From assembly GCA_003223215.1 (NCBI GenBank), contig QHYH01000080.1, forward strand, positions 62,001 through 126,000: 64,000 bases of DNA. The letters are read 5' to 3'. Source of the stretch: Acidobacteriota bacterium. Its GTDB lineage: Bacteria; Acidobacteriota; Terriglobia; Acidiferrales; UBA7541. This document shows, in pieces, positions 44,986-54,147 of the stretch. Position numbers and translations under genes: made by a program. The notes beneath the pieces are model-generated. The model saw only the letters and a list, made by a program, of their open reading frames with translations. It ran no database searches and was not told the origin of the DNA. Numbering within the stretch: position 1 is the first letter of the stretch; every line of letters begins with the position of its first letter.

Positions 44986-45903
44986 TCACTCGGTCACGAG
45001 CAACGAAGCTTGTTCCGTACTCTGGCTCTTCCTCTTGTACAACTCACGGTCTGCTGCTTGTAGGAGGTCTTCAATCGTCTCACCGTCCCGCGGGTAAACA
45101 GCCACTCCGATGCTTGCGGAAAGAGTCGGTTGCTCACTGTCCGTTGCTATCCGCTCGCGGATACGAGAGGCAACAAACGCTGCGGCACTGGCGGTCGTCT
45201 CGGGCAAGATGACAGCAAACTCATCGCGACCATATCGCGCGGCCGTGTCAACCGCCCGGCAAAACAAACGGAGCACTCCGCTAATGCGGCACAGTGCCCG
45301 GCTGCCTACCAGGTGGCCGTAGCGGTCATTGATATTCTTCAGCCCATCCAAGTCCAGCAGCAGAACAGCAAACGGCCGTCGCGTGCGCCTCGATCTTTCC
45401 ATCTCCGCACGGAGGACGTCTAGGATCCGACCATAGTTGCCAAGGCCGGTAAGGGGATCGGTAATGGCCAAGAGTCGTGCCTGCGGTTCCGCTCGTTTAC
45501 GCTTGGTCAGGTCGAAAGCCGAGAATAGCTTGGCCGGCACGCCATCGAAGTCAATCTTTGCTGCAATGATCTCAAGCCAACGCTCCTCGTGATTCTTCGT
45601 TAGAATTCTGACCTCACGCCGCGAAGCGAAGCCAGTCTCCTCTTCGCGCGCGCCCCGCGCTATGACTGCCTCTTGAGCATCAGGCTGGACAAGATCGCAG
45701 AAATCCATTGATACGAGTTCCGCTCGTGTATAACCAGTGATGGCCTCTGCGGCATGATTCACATAATGGAACCGCTTTCCGCAGCTAACGAATACCGGCG
45801 ATGCAAGAGTCTCGACTAAGGTGCGGAAGCTCGCCTCGCGCTTCCGGCGGGGCTTATCTCTCACTGGGACCTTCCTAGCCCGCTTTGTAGCTCTCATGCA
45901 CAT
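44986..45903 (-). CDS. PAS-GGDEF protein (probable diguanylate cyclase, altered active-site motif)
   Basis: 305 residues from the ATG at 45903 (AAGAAGAG upstream). PAS domain at about 24-137 (FVSCGKRFHYVNHAAEAITG, YTRAELVSMDFCDLV) and GGDEF domain at ~144-300 (ITDPLTGLGNYGRILDVLRA, VLLLDLDGLKNINDRYGHLV, SIGVAVYPRDGETIEDLLQA). The signature motif is GRDEF (225-229), an Arg replacing the second Gly, so activity may be altered. No transmembrane helix. It would make c-di-GMP if active. Confidence 0.82.
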   Translation of the reverse strand: MCMRATKRARKVPVRDKPRRKREASFRTLVETLASPVFVSCGKRFHYVNHAAEAITGYTRAELVSMDFCDLVQPDAQEAVIARGAREEETGFASRREVRILTKNHEERWLEIIAAKIDFDGVPAKLFSAFDLTKRKRAEPQARLLAITDPLTGLGNYGRILDVLRAEMERSRRTRRPFAVLLLDLDGLKNINDRYGHLVGSRALCRISGVLRLFCRAVDTAARYGRDEFAVILPETTASAAAFVASRIRERIATDSEQPTLSASIGVAVYPRDGETIEDLLQAADRELYKRKSQSTEQASLLVTE

Positions 45904-45937
45904 CGAAAACTCTTCTTGTAGTGTCCCTTGTCGAAAA

Positions 45938-45966
45938 CCAAGGGGCGGACTTGGCCCGCCCCCCAA
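45938..45966 (-). terminator. Probable terminator after the ABM-like gene
   Basis: GGGGCGG pairs with CCGCCCC with a short loop (ACTTGGC region, 45942-45963); on the minus strand the stem is followed by TTGGTTTTCG. It lies between the ABM-like stop (45986) and the PAS-GGDEF start (45903). Confidence 0.45.
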
Positions 45967-45985
45967 ACAAAGAGACCTATTGGCT

Positions 45986-46300
45986 TCAGGCCGCTGAAGC
46001 AGCGGCGATCTTGTGGAATGTGGAATTGGCAACCTCATAGGTCTCGACCTGAGGGGTTCCGTCAATCACCTTCGCCAGAGCCTTCGCCACTTCGGCGTAA
46101 CTTTCGCGGTTGTAGTTTTCCGCGTTCTCTGCCCGGTCCCACAAGCTGATGCCAAATCCCTTGCCTCCCGGTGCGACAAACGTGATTTCGTCCAGGAATC
46201 CCTTTTGTTTCCGAAGAAGGGGAATGACTTCCCTTTCCAGAGTCTGGGTGAACTCCGGAATGCTGCCCTTCAGATGCATAGTGACTTTGCGTGCAAACAT
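45986..46300 (-). CDS. ABM-like (antibiotic biosynthesis monooxygenase-type) small protein
   Basis: 104 residues from an ATG with AGGAGG five bases upstream. A ferredoxin-like fold is indicated (FARKVTMHLKGSIPEFTQTL, EREVIPLLRKQKGFLDEITF, YAEVAKALAKVIDGTPQVET). The ABM/DUF fold dimerises and may act in oxidation or sensing; no catalytic residues can be named. Divergent from the XRE regulator. Confidence 0.7.
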   Translation of the reverse strand: MFARKVTMHLKGSIPEFTQTLEREVIPLLRKQKGFLDEITFVAPGGKGFGISLWDRAENAENYNRESYAEVAKALAKVIDGTPQVETYEVANSTFHKIAAASAA

Positions 46301-46402
46301 GTCAACCTCCTTGGTTGGCTGACCAAGGGGGATTCAGATAACTTGCTTTGGTATAGACATTCTGAAAGCGCCCTCAGTTCCTTAACCACCGTAGGTTAAT
46401 TA

Positions 46403-46418
46403 ACTTGACCTGTCAAGT
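46403..46418. promoter_or_regulatory. Inverted repeat upstream of the XRE regulator
   Basis: ACTTGAC, CT, GTCAAGT is a perfect 7-2-7 palindrome between the divergent ABM-like and XRE genes. Its TTGACC half could serve as a -35 box for the XRE gene. Autoregulatory binding of the XRE protein is possible. Confidence 0.45.
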
Positions 46419-46475
46419 GAAATCTGAGACTATCCCTACGATTAATCAGATGGAGTTAATTCCACGGAGGCGCCT

Positions 46476-47513
46476 GTGGATGTTTGCTTGGTGATTAAAC
46501 AGCGGCTGCGAGAACTAGGGTTTGAACAGCGAGATTTGGCGACCGCCGCCGAAGTTACCGAATCCTATATTTCGCAGCTGCTGACGGGGAAGAAATTGCC
46601 CCCGGAGCCTGGCCGGACAGACATCTACGACAAGATAGGGAAATTCTTGAAACTTCCGAGCGGCAAGCTCTCAAGGCTGGCCGAGCATCAGCGCAACGAG
46701 GAATTAAAGAGAAACTTGGGCCCACCCAAGCCATTGTTCAAAGAAGTTCGAGAGCTGATTCTCCGCAAGTGCGCGCCCGACAAAGAGGACCAAATACGGG
46801 TGATTTTCGAGAAGCAACCCTTCGGCGAACTCGAGCGCCTCGTCACACAAAAGCTGTTGGACATTGTCAAGAGAGTCGCGAAAAACGAGTTGGCGAATGA
46901 AACCTGGCTCCACGCGGTAGCGCGACTTAGCCGCCGAAGTTATGAGGCGATGCGGGTCAGCATCCTCGAGTTTCTCGACACGGATGTCTTCAACGTGTCC
47001 GTCGAGAACTGCGTTTCCTTCCTGGATCCCCTGATCGAATCCTGGGATATCGATCTCGCGACCTTCAGCATGGAAATCGTCTTGAACCGGAGACTTATTC
47101 CGGATTATGCAAAGAAATTCGAGTTTGTCGAAGGGGAAGCGGCTCAAACCGAGGAAGAGCCGGGACTTAAAGAATTCCTCCGGCACCGATCTGTGAGGGG
47201 TGACGTAACCGAGGAAGAAATCGAGTTCCTGAAGAGCTTGAGGTTTCGCGGAAAGCATCCAACGCCACTCTACTATTACCGAGAATTGCAGAGCCTCAGA
47301 GACCCGCTCCACTTTCGCGCGCTCGTCACCCACACCATGCGAAGAAAAACAAAGGGTCAGTCCCAACCCGCGGGCTCGGTCGCCCCAATGCATAAATACC
47401 TGGAGGTTGACAGCATTGAGAAGCAATTGCAGGTTAACGACAGAAAAAGAGCAATATTGCGCTGGGCTGAGCGCCGGGGCAATCCGGCCAAAAAACAAAA
47501 AGGAAAGCCCTAG
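46476..47513 (+). CDS. XRE-type helix-turn-helix regulator with long C-terminal domain
   Basis: 345 residues from a GTG with GGAGG five bases upstream. The N-terminal HTH (IKQRLRELGFEQRDLATAAE, VTESYISQLLTGKKLPP) is Cro/XRE-like; the next ~270 residues are a helical domain without known name (DIYDKIGKFLKLPSGKLSRL, IREKCAPDKEDQIRVIF-type). Proteins with this plan are repeatedly seen in Acidobacteriota. Ligand and targets unknown. The upstream palindrome suggests autoregulation. Confidence 0.78.
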   Translation: MDVCLVIKQRLRELGFEQRDLATAAEVTESYISQLLTGKKLPPEPGRTDIYDKIGKFLKLPSGKLSRLAEHQRNEELKRNLGPPKPLFKEVRELILRKCAPDKEDQIRVIFEKQPFGELERLVTQKLLDIVKRVAKNELANETWLHAVARLSRRSYEAMRVSILEFLDTDVFNVSVENCVSFLDPLIESWDIDLATFSMEIVLNRRLIPDYAKKFEFVEGEAAQTEEEPGLKEFLRHRSVRGDVTEEEIEFLKSLRFRGKHPTPLYYYRELQSLRDPLHFRALVTHTMRRKTKGQSQPAGSVAPMHKYLEVDSIEKQLQVNDRKRAILRWAERRGNPAKKQKGKP

Positions 47514-47693
47514 AGCGTTTCGCTGGCTAAAACGAACAAGCTCTTATGACCGAGAACGTCAACGAGTTGCTCGACTTCCTGATTGCTCTGGACGGCATCT
47601 CGGCAAGAACTGAAATACAGAGCGTAGCGCCAAGATCAGCGGGCACTGGCAGGTTTCCTGCGGGAAGTTGTTCGACATGCCGGCATGGGTGAT

Positions 47694-48434
47694 TTAGTGC
47701 TCTGGATTTGAAAGGAACCGGTATCCGAGTCCGCGAACTGTAAGCAAATAGCGGGGTTTCGAGGGCTTAGGCTCAATATAACGGCGCAAGCGCACGATGA
47801 AGTTGTCTATGGCCCGCGTATCTGTATCTTGGTGCAAATTCCAGACTTCCTGAAGAATCGCTTTCCGGGACACCGGATGTCCAGCGTTCCTGATCAAGTA
47901 GCGGAGGAGGTCTGACTCCATCACAGTAAGTTGCACGATGTTGCTGCCGGAACGCAATTGAAGATTCTGAAAATCAATGATTTTGTCGTCGAATCGGAAG
48001 CTGTCCTGCGAGTCTGCATCTGGGCGCGCGTGATCCCCAGTGGCAGAATTCGTGATGCGCGACCAATTCTTCCGGCGCAGCAGGCCTTCGATCCGCGCGA
48101 TTAGGATAGCCAGGTTGAACGGCTTCGCCAAATAATCATCTGCGCCAGATTCGAATCCCTTGAGCACATCCTCCGGTCGCCCCCGAGCAGTTAACATAAG
48201 CAGTGGGATGTAATTCTTCGCTTCGCGCAATTCGCGGGCAACCGAAAAGCCATCTTTGCCCGGCAGCATGACGTCGAGCACAAGAGCATCAAAGTCTTCT
48301 CGATTCTTCACCAGACGGGTTAATGCGTCTTCACCCCGCTCCGTTATATCCACGGAGTGGCCTTCGGCTTCGAAGTTGAACCGAAGTCCCTGCGCTAGAT
48401 GCATCTCGTCTTCGACAATGAGTATCCGGCTCAT
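47694..48434 (-). CDS. OmpR/PhoB-family response regulator
   Basis: 246 residues. The receiver domain shows ILIVEDEMHLAQGLRFNFEA, the phosphoacceptor Asp in ALVLDVMLPGKDG (about residue 53), LMLTARGRPEDVLKGFESGA and DDYLAKPF. The C-terminal winged helix ends with NPEH after GLGYRFLSN. Start ATG at 48434 overlaps the stop of the histidine kinase gene (ATGA). It would bind promoter DNA after phosphorylation by that kinase. Confidence 0.92.
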   Translation of the reverse strand: MSRILIVEDEMHLAQGLRFNFEAEGHSVDITERGEDALTRLVKNREDFDALVLDVMLPGKDGFSVARELREAKNYIPLLMLTARGRPEDVLKGFESGADDYLAKPFNLAILIARIEGLLRRKNWSRITNSATGDHARPDADSQDSFRFDDKIIDFQNLQLRSGSNIVQLTVMESDLLRYLIRNAGHPVSRKAILQEVWNLHQDTDTRAIDNFIVRLRRYIEPKPSKPRYLLTVRGLGYRFLSNPEH

Positions 48435-49336
48435 ACGCGATAAACTCTAGGAAGGCGCATCGTGAACGTGCTGCCGAGGCCTTCGCCTTCGCTTTCAGCG
48501 TAGGCATCACCACCGTGGCGGCGGGCGATTGAGCGCACGATAAACAGACCGAGGCCGGTTCCCCTGACCTGTCCCGTGGCAGGATTTGGCGCCCGGTAGA
48601 ACCGGTTGAAGATGCGTTTCAGTTCTTTCCTTCCGATGCCGACACCGTGGTCAAGTACGCGCAGCGCAACCGTATCGATGTTGGGGGTCAAGATATCAAC
48701 AACGATATTCTTTTCTTCCCCCGAGTATTTAACGGCATTGTCAAAGAGATTGAAGACTGCGGTGCGCAACTCCTCGGCGCTCCCTATAACAGTAATCTCA
48801 TCGGACGGCTTACTGCCCCAATGCAATGCGCTGGAGGATAAGTGCTGCCGCAACCGGGTAAGTTCGAGCATATCGCTCACGATTTCGTTGAAGTTGACAC
48901 CCTGCCAACTCTGTCGCAGACTGCCTTGCCGTACCTGGCTGGCCTTGAGCACTTGCTCCACCGTACCAAGCAGGCGATCCGTGTCCTCAAGCATGATGTG
49001 ATAGAAATCTCGGCGCTGCGCTTCGACCAGTGGTCGGCTCTCAAGCGTCTCCAGATACAGCCGAATTGACGCGATCGGTGTCTTCAGCTCGTGCGTGATG
49101 GCATTCAGGAAGCTGTCTTGCTGTTCATTTCGGCGAATTTCGCGGACGAGGAAAATCGTATTCATCACAAGACCGGCGATCAATAGCGGAAAGAGGATGA
49201 TGCCGAGGACAAGTGGAGCAGCCTGCCGCCAGTTGAAGATCATCCAGCCGACATTGAGCGCGATTGCCAGAGCGACAAGACAGGCACCCAGCGCAATAAA
49301 GAATGCGATCGCTTTCGTGCGGCGTGTGATGCGCAT
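48431..49336 (-). CDS. Membrane sensor histidine kinase
   Basis: 301 residues with two N-terminal membrane helices (AIAFFIALGACLVALAIALN; LVLGIILFPLLIAGLVMNTI) and almost no periplasmic loop between them. HisKA carries the phosphorylatable His in ITHELKTPIASIRLYLE; HATPase motifs are FNLFDNAVKYS (N box), DHGVGIG (G1) and GTGLGLFI (G2). A coupled gene for the response regulator follows. With so small an outer loop it may sense a membrane or cytoplasmic signal. Confidence 0.92.
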   Translation of the reverse strand: MRITRRTKAIAFFIALGACLVALAIALNVGWMIFNWRQAAPLVLGIILFPLLIAGLVMNTIFLVREIRRNEQQDSFLNAITHELKTPIASIRLYLETLESRPLVEAQRRDFYHIMLEDTDRLLGTVEQVLKASQVRQGSLRQSWQGVNFNEIVSDMLELTRLRQHLSSSALHWGSKPSDEITVIGSAEELRTAVFNLFDNAVKYSGEEKNIVVDILTPNIDTVALRVLDHGVGIGRKELKRIFNRFYRAPNPATGQVRGTGLGLFIVRSIARRHGGDAYAESEGEGLGSTFTMRLPRVYRV

Positions 49337-49418
49337 GCCTTCTAGTTTATGTCAGAGTTGTACCCGCTCCATCAAAAAAAACTGTCGTCTGCTGGCATTT
49401 CTTGTTGCTCGCCGATGC

Positions 49419-50321
49419 TTAATTTTTTGGGAGCGCTGGCAGCAAAATCTGAGGTTTCGTAACTTCAGCAGGAATCATGGTTCGGGTTTCCGTGCTATTC
49501 ACTGCGGGAAGCTTGACGTCCCACGCGAGACCGAGAACTCGCAGCGCCCAGATCCCGTACCAGTTCACATCAAACTCATACCAGGCAAGGCCGTGACGCG
49601 CCGCCTGTGCGGCTGCGTGATGATTGTTGTGCCACCCTTCCCCGAACGTCAGCATCGCCACCCAAAAGCTGTTTTTGGACATATCACCTGTGATGAACCG
49701 CTGCGATCCCCACATATGCGTTGCGGAGTTCACGAGCCAAGTGGCGTGGAGACCGACGGTCGTTCGCAAGAACAGTCCCCATAGCAGGCACGACCAGCCA
49801 CCGATCGCGAAGATAAGCACACCGAGGAATGTGACCGGAATCCAGTGCCACTTGGTGATCCACACATGAAATCTGTCTTTCCGAAGATCCGGCACGAAAG
49901 GTAAGAGTTCTTTGGTATTGTTATGCATTGCCTGGCCCGTCAGAATCCAACCCATGTGCGCCCACAACCCCCCTTCGCACGGCGAGTGCGGATCACCTTC
50001 CCTGTCGGTATTTTGGTGATGGACACGATGCGTCGCCACCCAGGCGATCGGCCCTCCCTCGAGGGCCAGGGTTCCGCACACAGTCAGGAAGTATTCCATC
50101 CATTTCGGCGTCTTGTAGCCTCGATGCGTGAGCAGCCGGTGATAGCCCATGCCTATCCCAAGACTTCCGGCAATCCACCAAAGCAGAACCGCTAGGGCAA
50201 ATGCCTTCCAAGTGAAGAAGAACAATGCGAGGATGGCGCCAACGTGGAACGCTCCTATGAAGAAGCTCGTCGTCCAGTTAACAGGCTGCGCAAATGTCTT
50301 GTCACGTTTAAGGATGCTCAT
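49419..50321 (-). CDS. Fatty-acyl-CoA delta-9-type desaturase
   Basis: 300 residues with four membrane spans. The three histidine boxes of membrane desaturases are HRLLTHR, HRVHH (THRVHHQNTD) and HNNHH (EGWHNNHHAAAQ). It would add a cis double bond to saturated acyl chains, using di-iron chemistry with an external electron donor. No neighbouring reductase is visible. Start at 50321 has GAGGAG upstream. Confidence 0.88.
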   Translation of the reverse strand: MSILKRDKTFAQPVNWTTSFFIGAFHVGAILALFFFTWKAFALAVLLWWIAGSLGIGMGYHRLLTHRGYKTPKWMEYFLTVCGTLALEGGPIAWVATHRVHHQNTDREGDPHSPCEGGLWAHMGWILTGQAMHNNTKELLPFVPDLRKDRFHVWITKWHWIPVTFLGVLIFAIGGWSCLLWGLFLRTTVGLHATWLVNSATHMWGSQRFITGDMSKNSFWVAMLTFGEGWHNNHHAAAQAARHGLAWYEFDVNWYGIWALRVLGLAWDVKLPAVNSTETRTMIPAEVTKPQILLPALPKN

Positions 50322-50813
50322 CGTTTCGTACTCCTCGGCAACACTTCTGCCGATCCTCCCTACGAACCTAGCACGCGAAACTCCGAGCTTCTGTAATAGT
50401 TATGTAATCTCTTCCCGCCTTGTTTTGAAAGAATCTGCGTTCAAGAGGAACTCAGAGGGCTTTTGAAAAACATCTTAAAGTGGTGATCGGCGCCGCGGAA
50501 TTAGAAACAAATTGCCTTCAGCTGCTACTCTGTCACGGTCTCTGCCATGTGGCATCACAACAAACCCGCGTCGAAATCGGCTCGGCAAGCTTAAGAAAGG
50601 ATTTGGAATCCGGTTGTCACTCACGCCGCTGAGAATTCACACACGAACCGGACCATCAGCGCTAATCTGCCCCTTTTACCTCAGGTGTTCCCAGGAAATG
50701 GCATGAACCCATGTAGTGAGACAAATTGTTTGGGCACACTTGTAGCTGTATTCAGCCTTCCTTACATCTCCTAGCAACCGGTTCCAGTTGTGTGCCGTTT
50801 GTGACTCGGGTCT
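50322..50813. other. Intergenic stretch with no recognisable gene
   Basis: About 490 bases between the desaturase and the ABC operon's last gene. A plus-strand frame near 50512 is short and unsupported. No RNA gene or clear terminator seen. Confidence 0.4.
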
Positions 50814-51716
50814 TTAACGGACGATGCTGGGAATTTGGTCAGGGATGGAAGACTCTACCGATGGCTTGACGCTTTCCTCCACCTCATGGCTCGCAACAAC
50901 GCTCGAAACCTTATCGCCATCGGAATCAAGGAGCGCGCCTCGGGGGAGCGCGGCGACGAGCTTCTGTGTGTAAACATGCTGCGGGGCGCCGAAAATTTGT
51001 GCTGGCGGAGCACATTCGAGAATTTGGCCTGCATGCAAAATTGCGATGCGATGACAAAGCGCCGCAACCGACAGCAAATCATGAGAGATGTAAAGGATTC
51101 CCATCCTAAGCTCACGGCTGAGCTGGGCAAACAAGCGGAGAATTTCCGACTGGGTGATGGTATCCAAGGCGCTGGTGGGCTCATCAGCAATCAACAGCGA
51201 AGGGCGGTGGAGGATGGCCATGGCAATGATGACTCGCTGAGCTTGCCCGACACTAAGTTGCGAGGAATAGCGCCGGAGGAAGGACCTTTCTGCAGGAAGG
51301 CTGACACTCAACAATGTTTCGAGGATCGCCTTGCGAGCCGCGTCGTCCGATCCTTTAACATGCGCGCGCCAAGCCTCCTCTAGTTGCGTGCCAATTCGAA
51401 GAGCGGGGTTCAAGGCGGAAAGCGGACTTTGAAGAACTAACCCAAGTTCTCGCCCGCGCACGGAGCGCATCTCCCGCTCCGAGACCCCCATCAGATTACG
51501 CCCTTGAAACCAGATTTCGCCGCGTTGATTGCCCTTGTGGAGATGCAACAAGCGGAGAATCGCGAGCGCCAGAGTGCTTTTGCCAGAGCCGCTCTGTCCG
51601 ATCAGCCCAAGGATTTCACCCGAGTACATCTCCAGGGCAAGGGTGCGCAGGACGTTCGGTCTGTCCGGATAATCGGCCGAAAGGCACAGCGAAAGCAGCG
51701 AAGTCGTTCGAGTCAC
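50814..51716 (-). CDS. ABC transporter ATP-binding protein (DppD/OppF type)
   Basis: 300 residues with GTG start overlapping the previous stop. Walker A is GLIGQSGSGKSTLAL, the signature is LSVGQAQRVIIAMA (V in place of the usual second G of LSGGQ), Walker B is PSLLIADEPTSALD and the H-loop is YISHDLL. The C-terminal segment has the oligopeptide family tail (EDAPPAQIFGAPQHVYTQKL-like). Only one ATPase gene is found with two permeases, so it may form a homodimer. Part of a four-gene overlapping operon. Confidence 0.88.
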   Translation of the reverse strand: MTRTTSLLSLCLSADYPDRPNVLRTLALEMYSGEILGLIGQSGSGKSTLALAILRLLHLHKGNQRGEIWFQGRNLMGVSEREMRSVRGRELGLVLQSPLSALNPALRIGTQLEEAWRAHVKGSDDAARKAILETLLSVSLPAERSFLRRYSSQLSVGQAQRVIIAMAILHRPSLLIADEPTSALDTITQSEILRLFAQLSRELRMGILYISHDLLSVAALCHRIAILHAGQILECAPPAQIFGAPQHVYTQKLVAALPRGALLDSDGDKVSSVVASHEVEESVKPSVESSIPDQIPSIVR

Positions 51717-53344
51717 TGATCGCCTCCACGCCCCTGATTGGAAAGGTAAAGACTCTCGATATTCCAGAACGTTTGCGGACGCAGCACGACCGGGGAAGTA
51801 TTGGCAAGCGCCGGGGAGATGGCGACAAGCGCGTTTTTGTTCACCAGATAAATAAAGGGCTGCTGGTCCCAGACAATTTTCTGAACCTGATCAAAATAGC
51901 TTTTGCGCTGCTTTTGGTCATTCGTAGAAGCCTGGGCTTGCATGAGGCGGTCAATTTCCGCTTCCCAAGAAGTGGCAGGCGTTTTTTGTTCCGGGTTCCA
52001 TTGATGATTGCTGGATGAGCTGAGCCAGACGCTCATCTGCGCACTGGGATCCAAATCCACATTAACAAGACCAAGCAAGCAAAGCTCATAATCGAAGGTG
52101 CGGGAGATGCGTTCGATCAGGGAAGGAAAATCCAACGTCACAATATTAAGCCGGACTCCAATCTGCTCCAGGTCCTGCTGAATCATTGCGGCCATTTGCT
52201 CGCGGTATTTGTTCCCCGCATTGGTGACGACGGAGAATTCAACCGAGTGTCCATCAGGGTCATTCAAGACGTGCCCATCGAAGCGAAATCCATCCTGCTG
52301 CAAACGGCGCAGTGCGCTTTGCGGATCGTACGGATTAGGCTCGAGGGACTTGTTAAACCAGAAGAGATTTGCGGGCGAAACAGGCCCAACCGCCGGGCGC
52401 GCATGACCGCTAAATACAACGCGACAAAGGTCGCCGCGATTAATCGCCTCAGAAATGGCCAGCCGAAAGCTAGTGGAGCGGAACCATTTCTTTTTGTAAT
52501 TGGGAATGGGCGAAGAGGGGACTTGATTGAACCAAATCTGCTCAGAGTCGAGAGATGGACCAATGTCGCGCACGGCCGCGGGCGCTTCCTTGGCAAGGCT
52601 CTCAAAGTAGGAAGCGTCGAGGCTGTTGATGAGCTGAATTTCGCCACGCTTGAAACGGAGCAGCTCAAGATCTCGATTCTGTTGGACGTCTAATCGGATC
52701 GAATCGAGGTAGGGAAGCTTCCGACCCTGGGCGTCCTTCTTCCAATAATAGGAATTCCGCCTTAGCAACACGTAAGACCCGGGCTTGTATTCGGCAATGG
52801 CAAACGGTCCCAGAACCGCTGCCTCCTTCTTTGGAGAATGGGAGGAAACAATGGCCACCTGGTCAAAAAGCCGCTCGAGTCCGGCAACAGCAGATGGAAA
52901 TTCAATGACGACATTGCGCGGGTCTGGGGCGGTCACACGGACCTGGCCTTGAGAGGAGCGGAAGGAGTCGCCGGTCGGGGAGTGCAGCTCCGGATCCATT
53001 AATTTCTGCATGGTGAAAGCAACATCCTCGGCGGTAAACGGAGTTCCGTCCGAGAACGACAATCCCTCGCGCACTCGGAAGCTTATCTTCTTTCCGCCCT
53101 CGGAAACCTTCCAAGACACACCCAATTCCGGTTCGAGCGCCTGGGTCTTCCGGTTGACCCGAATTAGGACGCCGCCAGTCAGATAGCGAATGGTTTCAGA
53201 CGCTTCGTCATCGACAAGCATGGGATCGAAGGTCTTTGGCTCCGAGCGCAAGACGAAGCGCAGCTCGGCGCCAGATTGCGCCGTAGCTGGGAGAGCAGCC
53301 AAAAGGAAACTTGCAGCTAGTAATGCAAGTCTATGGTTCCTCAT
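51713..53344 (-). CDS. Peptide/nickel-type ABC substrate-binding protein (SBP_bac_5)
   Basis: 543 residues from an ATG at 53344 that overlaps the upstream permease's stop. A signal peptide (RLALLAASFLLAALPATAQS) is followed by the SBP type-5 pattern: ELRFVLRSEPKTFDPMLVDD, YLTGGVLIRVNRKTQALEPE, LGVSWKVSEGGKKISFRVRE, GLSFSDGTPFTAEDVAFTMQ and SFRLAISEAINRGDLCRVVF. Probably binds peptides or similar molecules in the periplasm. No lipobox is visible. Confidence 0.87.
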   Translation of the reverse strand: MRNHRLALLAASFLLAALPATAQSGAELRFVLRSEPKTFDPMLVDDEASETIRYLTGGVLIRVNRKTQALEPELGVSWKVSEGGKKISFRVREGLSFSDGTPFTAEDVAFTMQKLMDPELHSPTGDSFRSSQGQVRVTAPDPRNVVIEFPSAVAGLERLFDQVAIVSSHSPKKEAAVLGPFAIAEYKPGSYVLLRRNSYYWKKDAQGRKLPYLDSIRLDVQQNRDLELLRFKRGEIQLINSLDASYFESLAKEAPAAVRDIGPSLDSEQIWFNQVPSSPIPNYKKKWFRSTSFRLAISEAINRGDLCRVVFSGHARPAVGPVSPANLFWFNKSLEPNPYDPQSALRRLQQDGFRFDGHVLNDPDGHSVEFSVVTNAGNKYREQMAAMIQQDLEQIGVRLNIVTLDFPSLIERISRTFDYELCLLGLVNVDLDPSAQMSVWLSSSSNHQWNPEQKTPATSWEAEIDRLMQAQASTNDQKQRKSYFDQVQKIVWDQQPFIYLVNKNALVAISPALANTSPVVLRPQTFWNIESLYLSNQGRGGDQ

Positions 53345-54147
53345 GGCGCAAAGTCCTCCTGACGTAGGACAAGCTGAAAACAGCTCACGACGACAAGAAG
53401 CAAAAGCAGCGGAGCCAGCCGCGCGGGATTGGCCTGGACCGCGCTCCAATTCTCCAGCCCTCGAAGCAAGCCACCCCAGGAAGGCAAAGGTTCCGATACG
53501 CCGAGCCCCAGAATTCCCAAATTTGCTTCCGTAAGGATGAAAACCGGAATGGAGATCAAAAACTGCGCAAACAGTGCGGGGCGGAGATTGGGCAACACTT
53601 GCTGCAACAGAACGCGCCGGGAGGAGCAACCGCAAGCCTTGGCCTGCAGGACGAAGTCGGAGTCGCGCAAGCCGCGCGCGCCGGCACAAATCACACGCGC
53701 GGATGCAGCCCAGCCGAAGAACCCAAGAAGGGCGAACGTAATGAGCAGCGACGCAGCGGGAGAGAGGTTGAGAGGTAGTACGGCGCGCGCTGCCAGGAGG
53801 AGAAAGAGCCAAGGCAGGGACATAGCCAGGTCTGTACCACCCAGCGCGATACGTTCGAGCCATCCGCCCGCGTACCCCGCTACCCCTCCGACCAGGGCAG
53901 CAATGATCGTCGCCAATAACGATGCTGCGGGGGCCAAAAGAAGCGATATGCGGCTGCCGTAAAGCAGTCTGGAGAAAAGGTCGCGGCCTAACTCGTCTGT
54001 CCCTAGGAGGTGTATTCGAGAGGGCATCGCGTTAGGCGAGTCCCGAAATTGCTTGGCATAGGGAACAGGGACAAGAACCCCGGCGAAAAGTGCTGCAATG
54101 AAGACAGCGATCAAAAACGCAGCCGCGGTTCGGCGAAGAAGCTTCAT
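53341..54147 (-). CDS. ABC transporter permease (DppC/OppC type)
   Basis: 268 residues from an ATG at 54147, overlapping the stop of the other permease. Membrane helices include AAAFLIAVFIAALFAGVLVP and SRISLLLAPAASLLATIIAA; the EAA-type loop is ARGLRDSDFVLQAKACG, and LLGTDELGRDLFSRLLYG is the classic DppC N-terminal motif. Partner of the DppB-type permease. Confidence 0.87.
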   Translation of the reverse strand: MKLLRRTAAAFLIAVFIAALFAGVLVPVPYAKQFRDSPNAMPSRIHLLGTDELGRDLFSRLLYGSRISLLLAPAASLLATIIAALVGGVAGYAGGWLERIALGGTDLAMSLPWLFLLLAARAVLPLNLSPAASLLITFALLGFFGWAASARVICAGARGLRDSDFVLQAKACGCSSRRVLLQQVLPNLRPALFAQFLISIPVFILTEANLGILGLGVSEPLPSWGGLLRGLENWSAVQANPARLAPLLLLLVVVSCFQLVLRQEDFAP

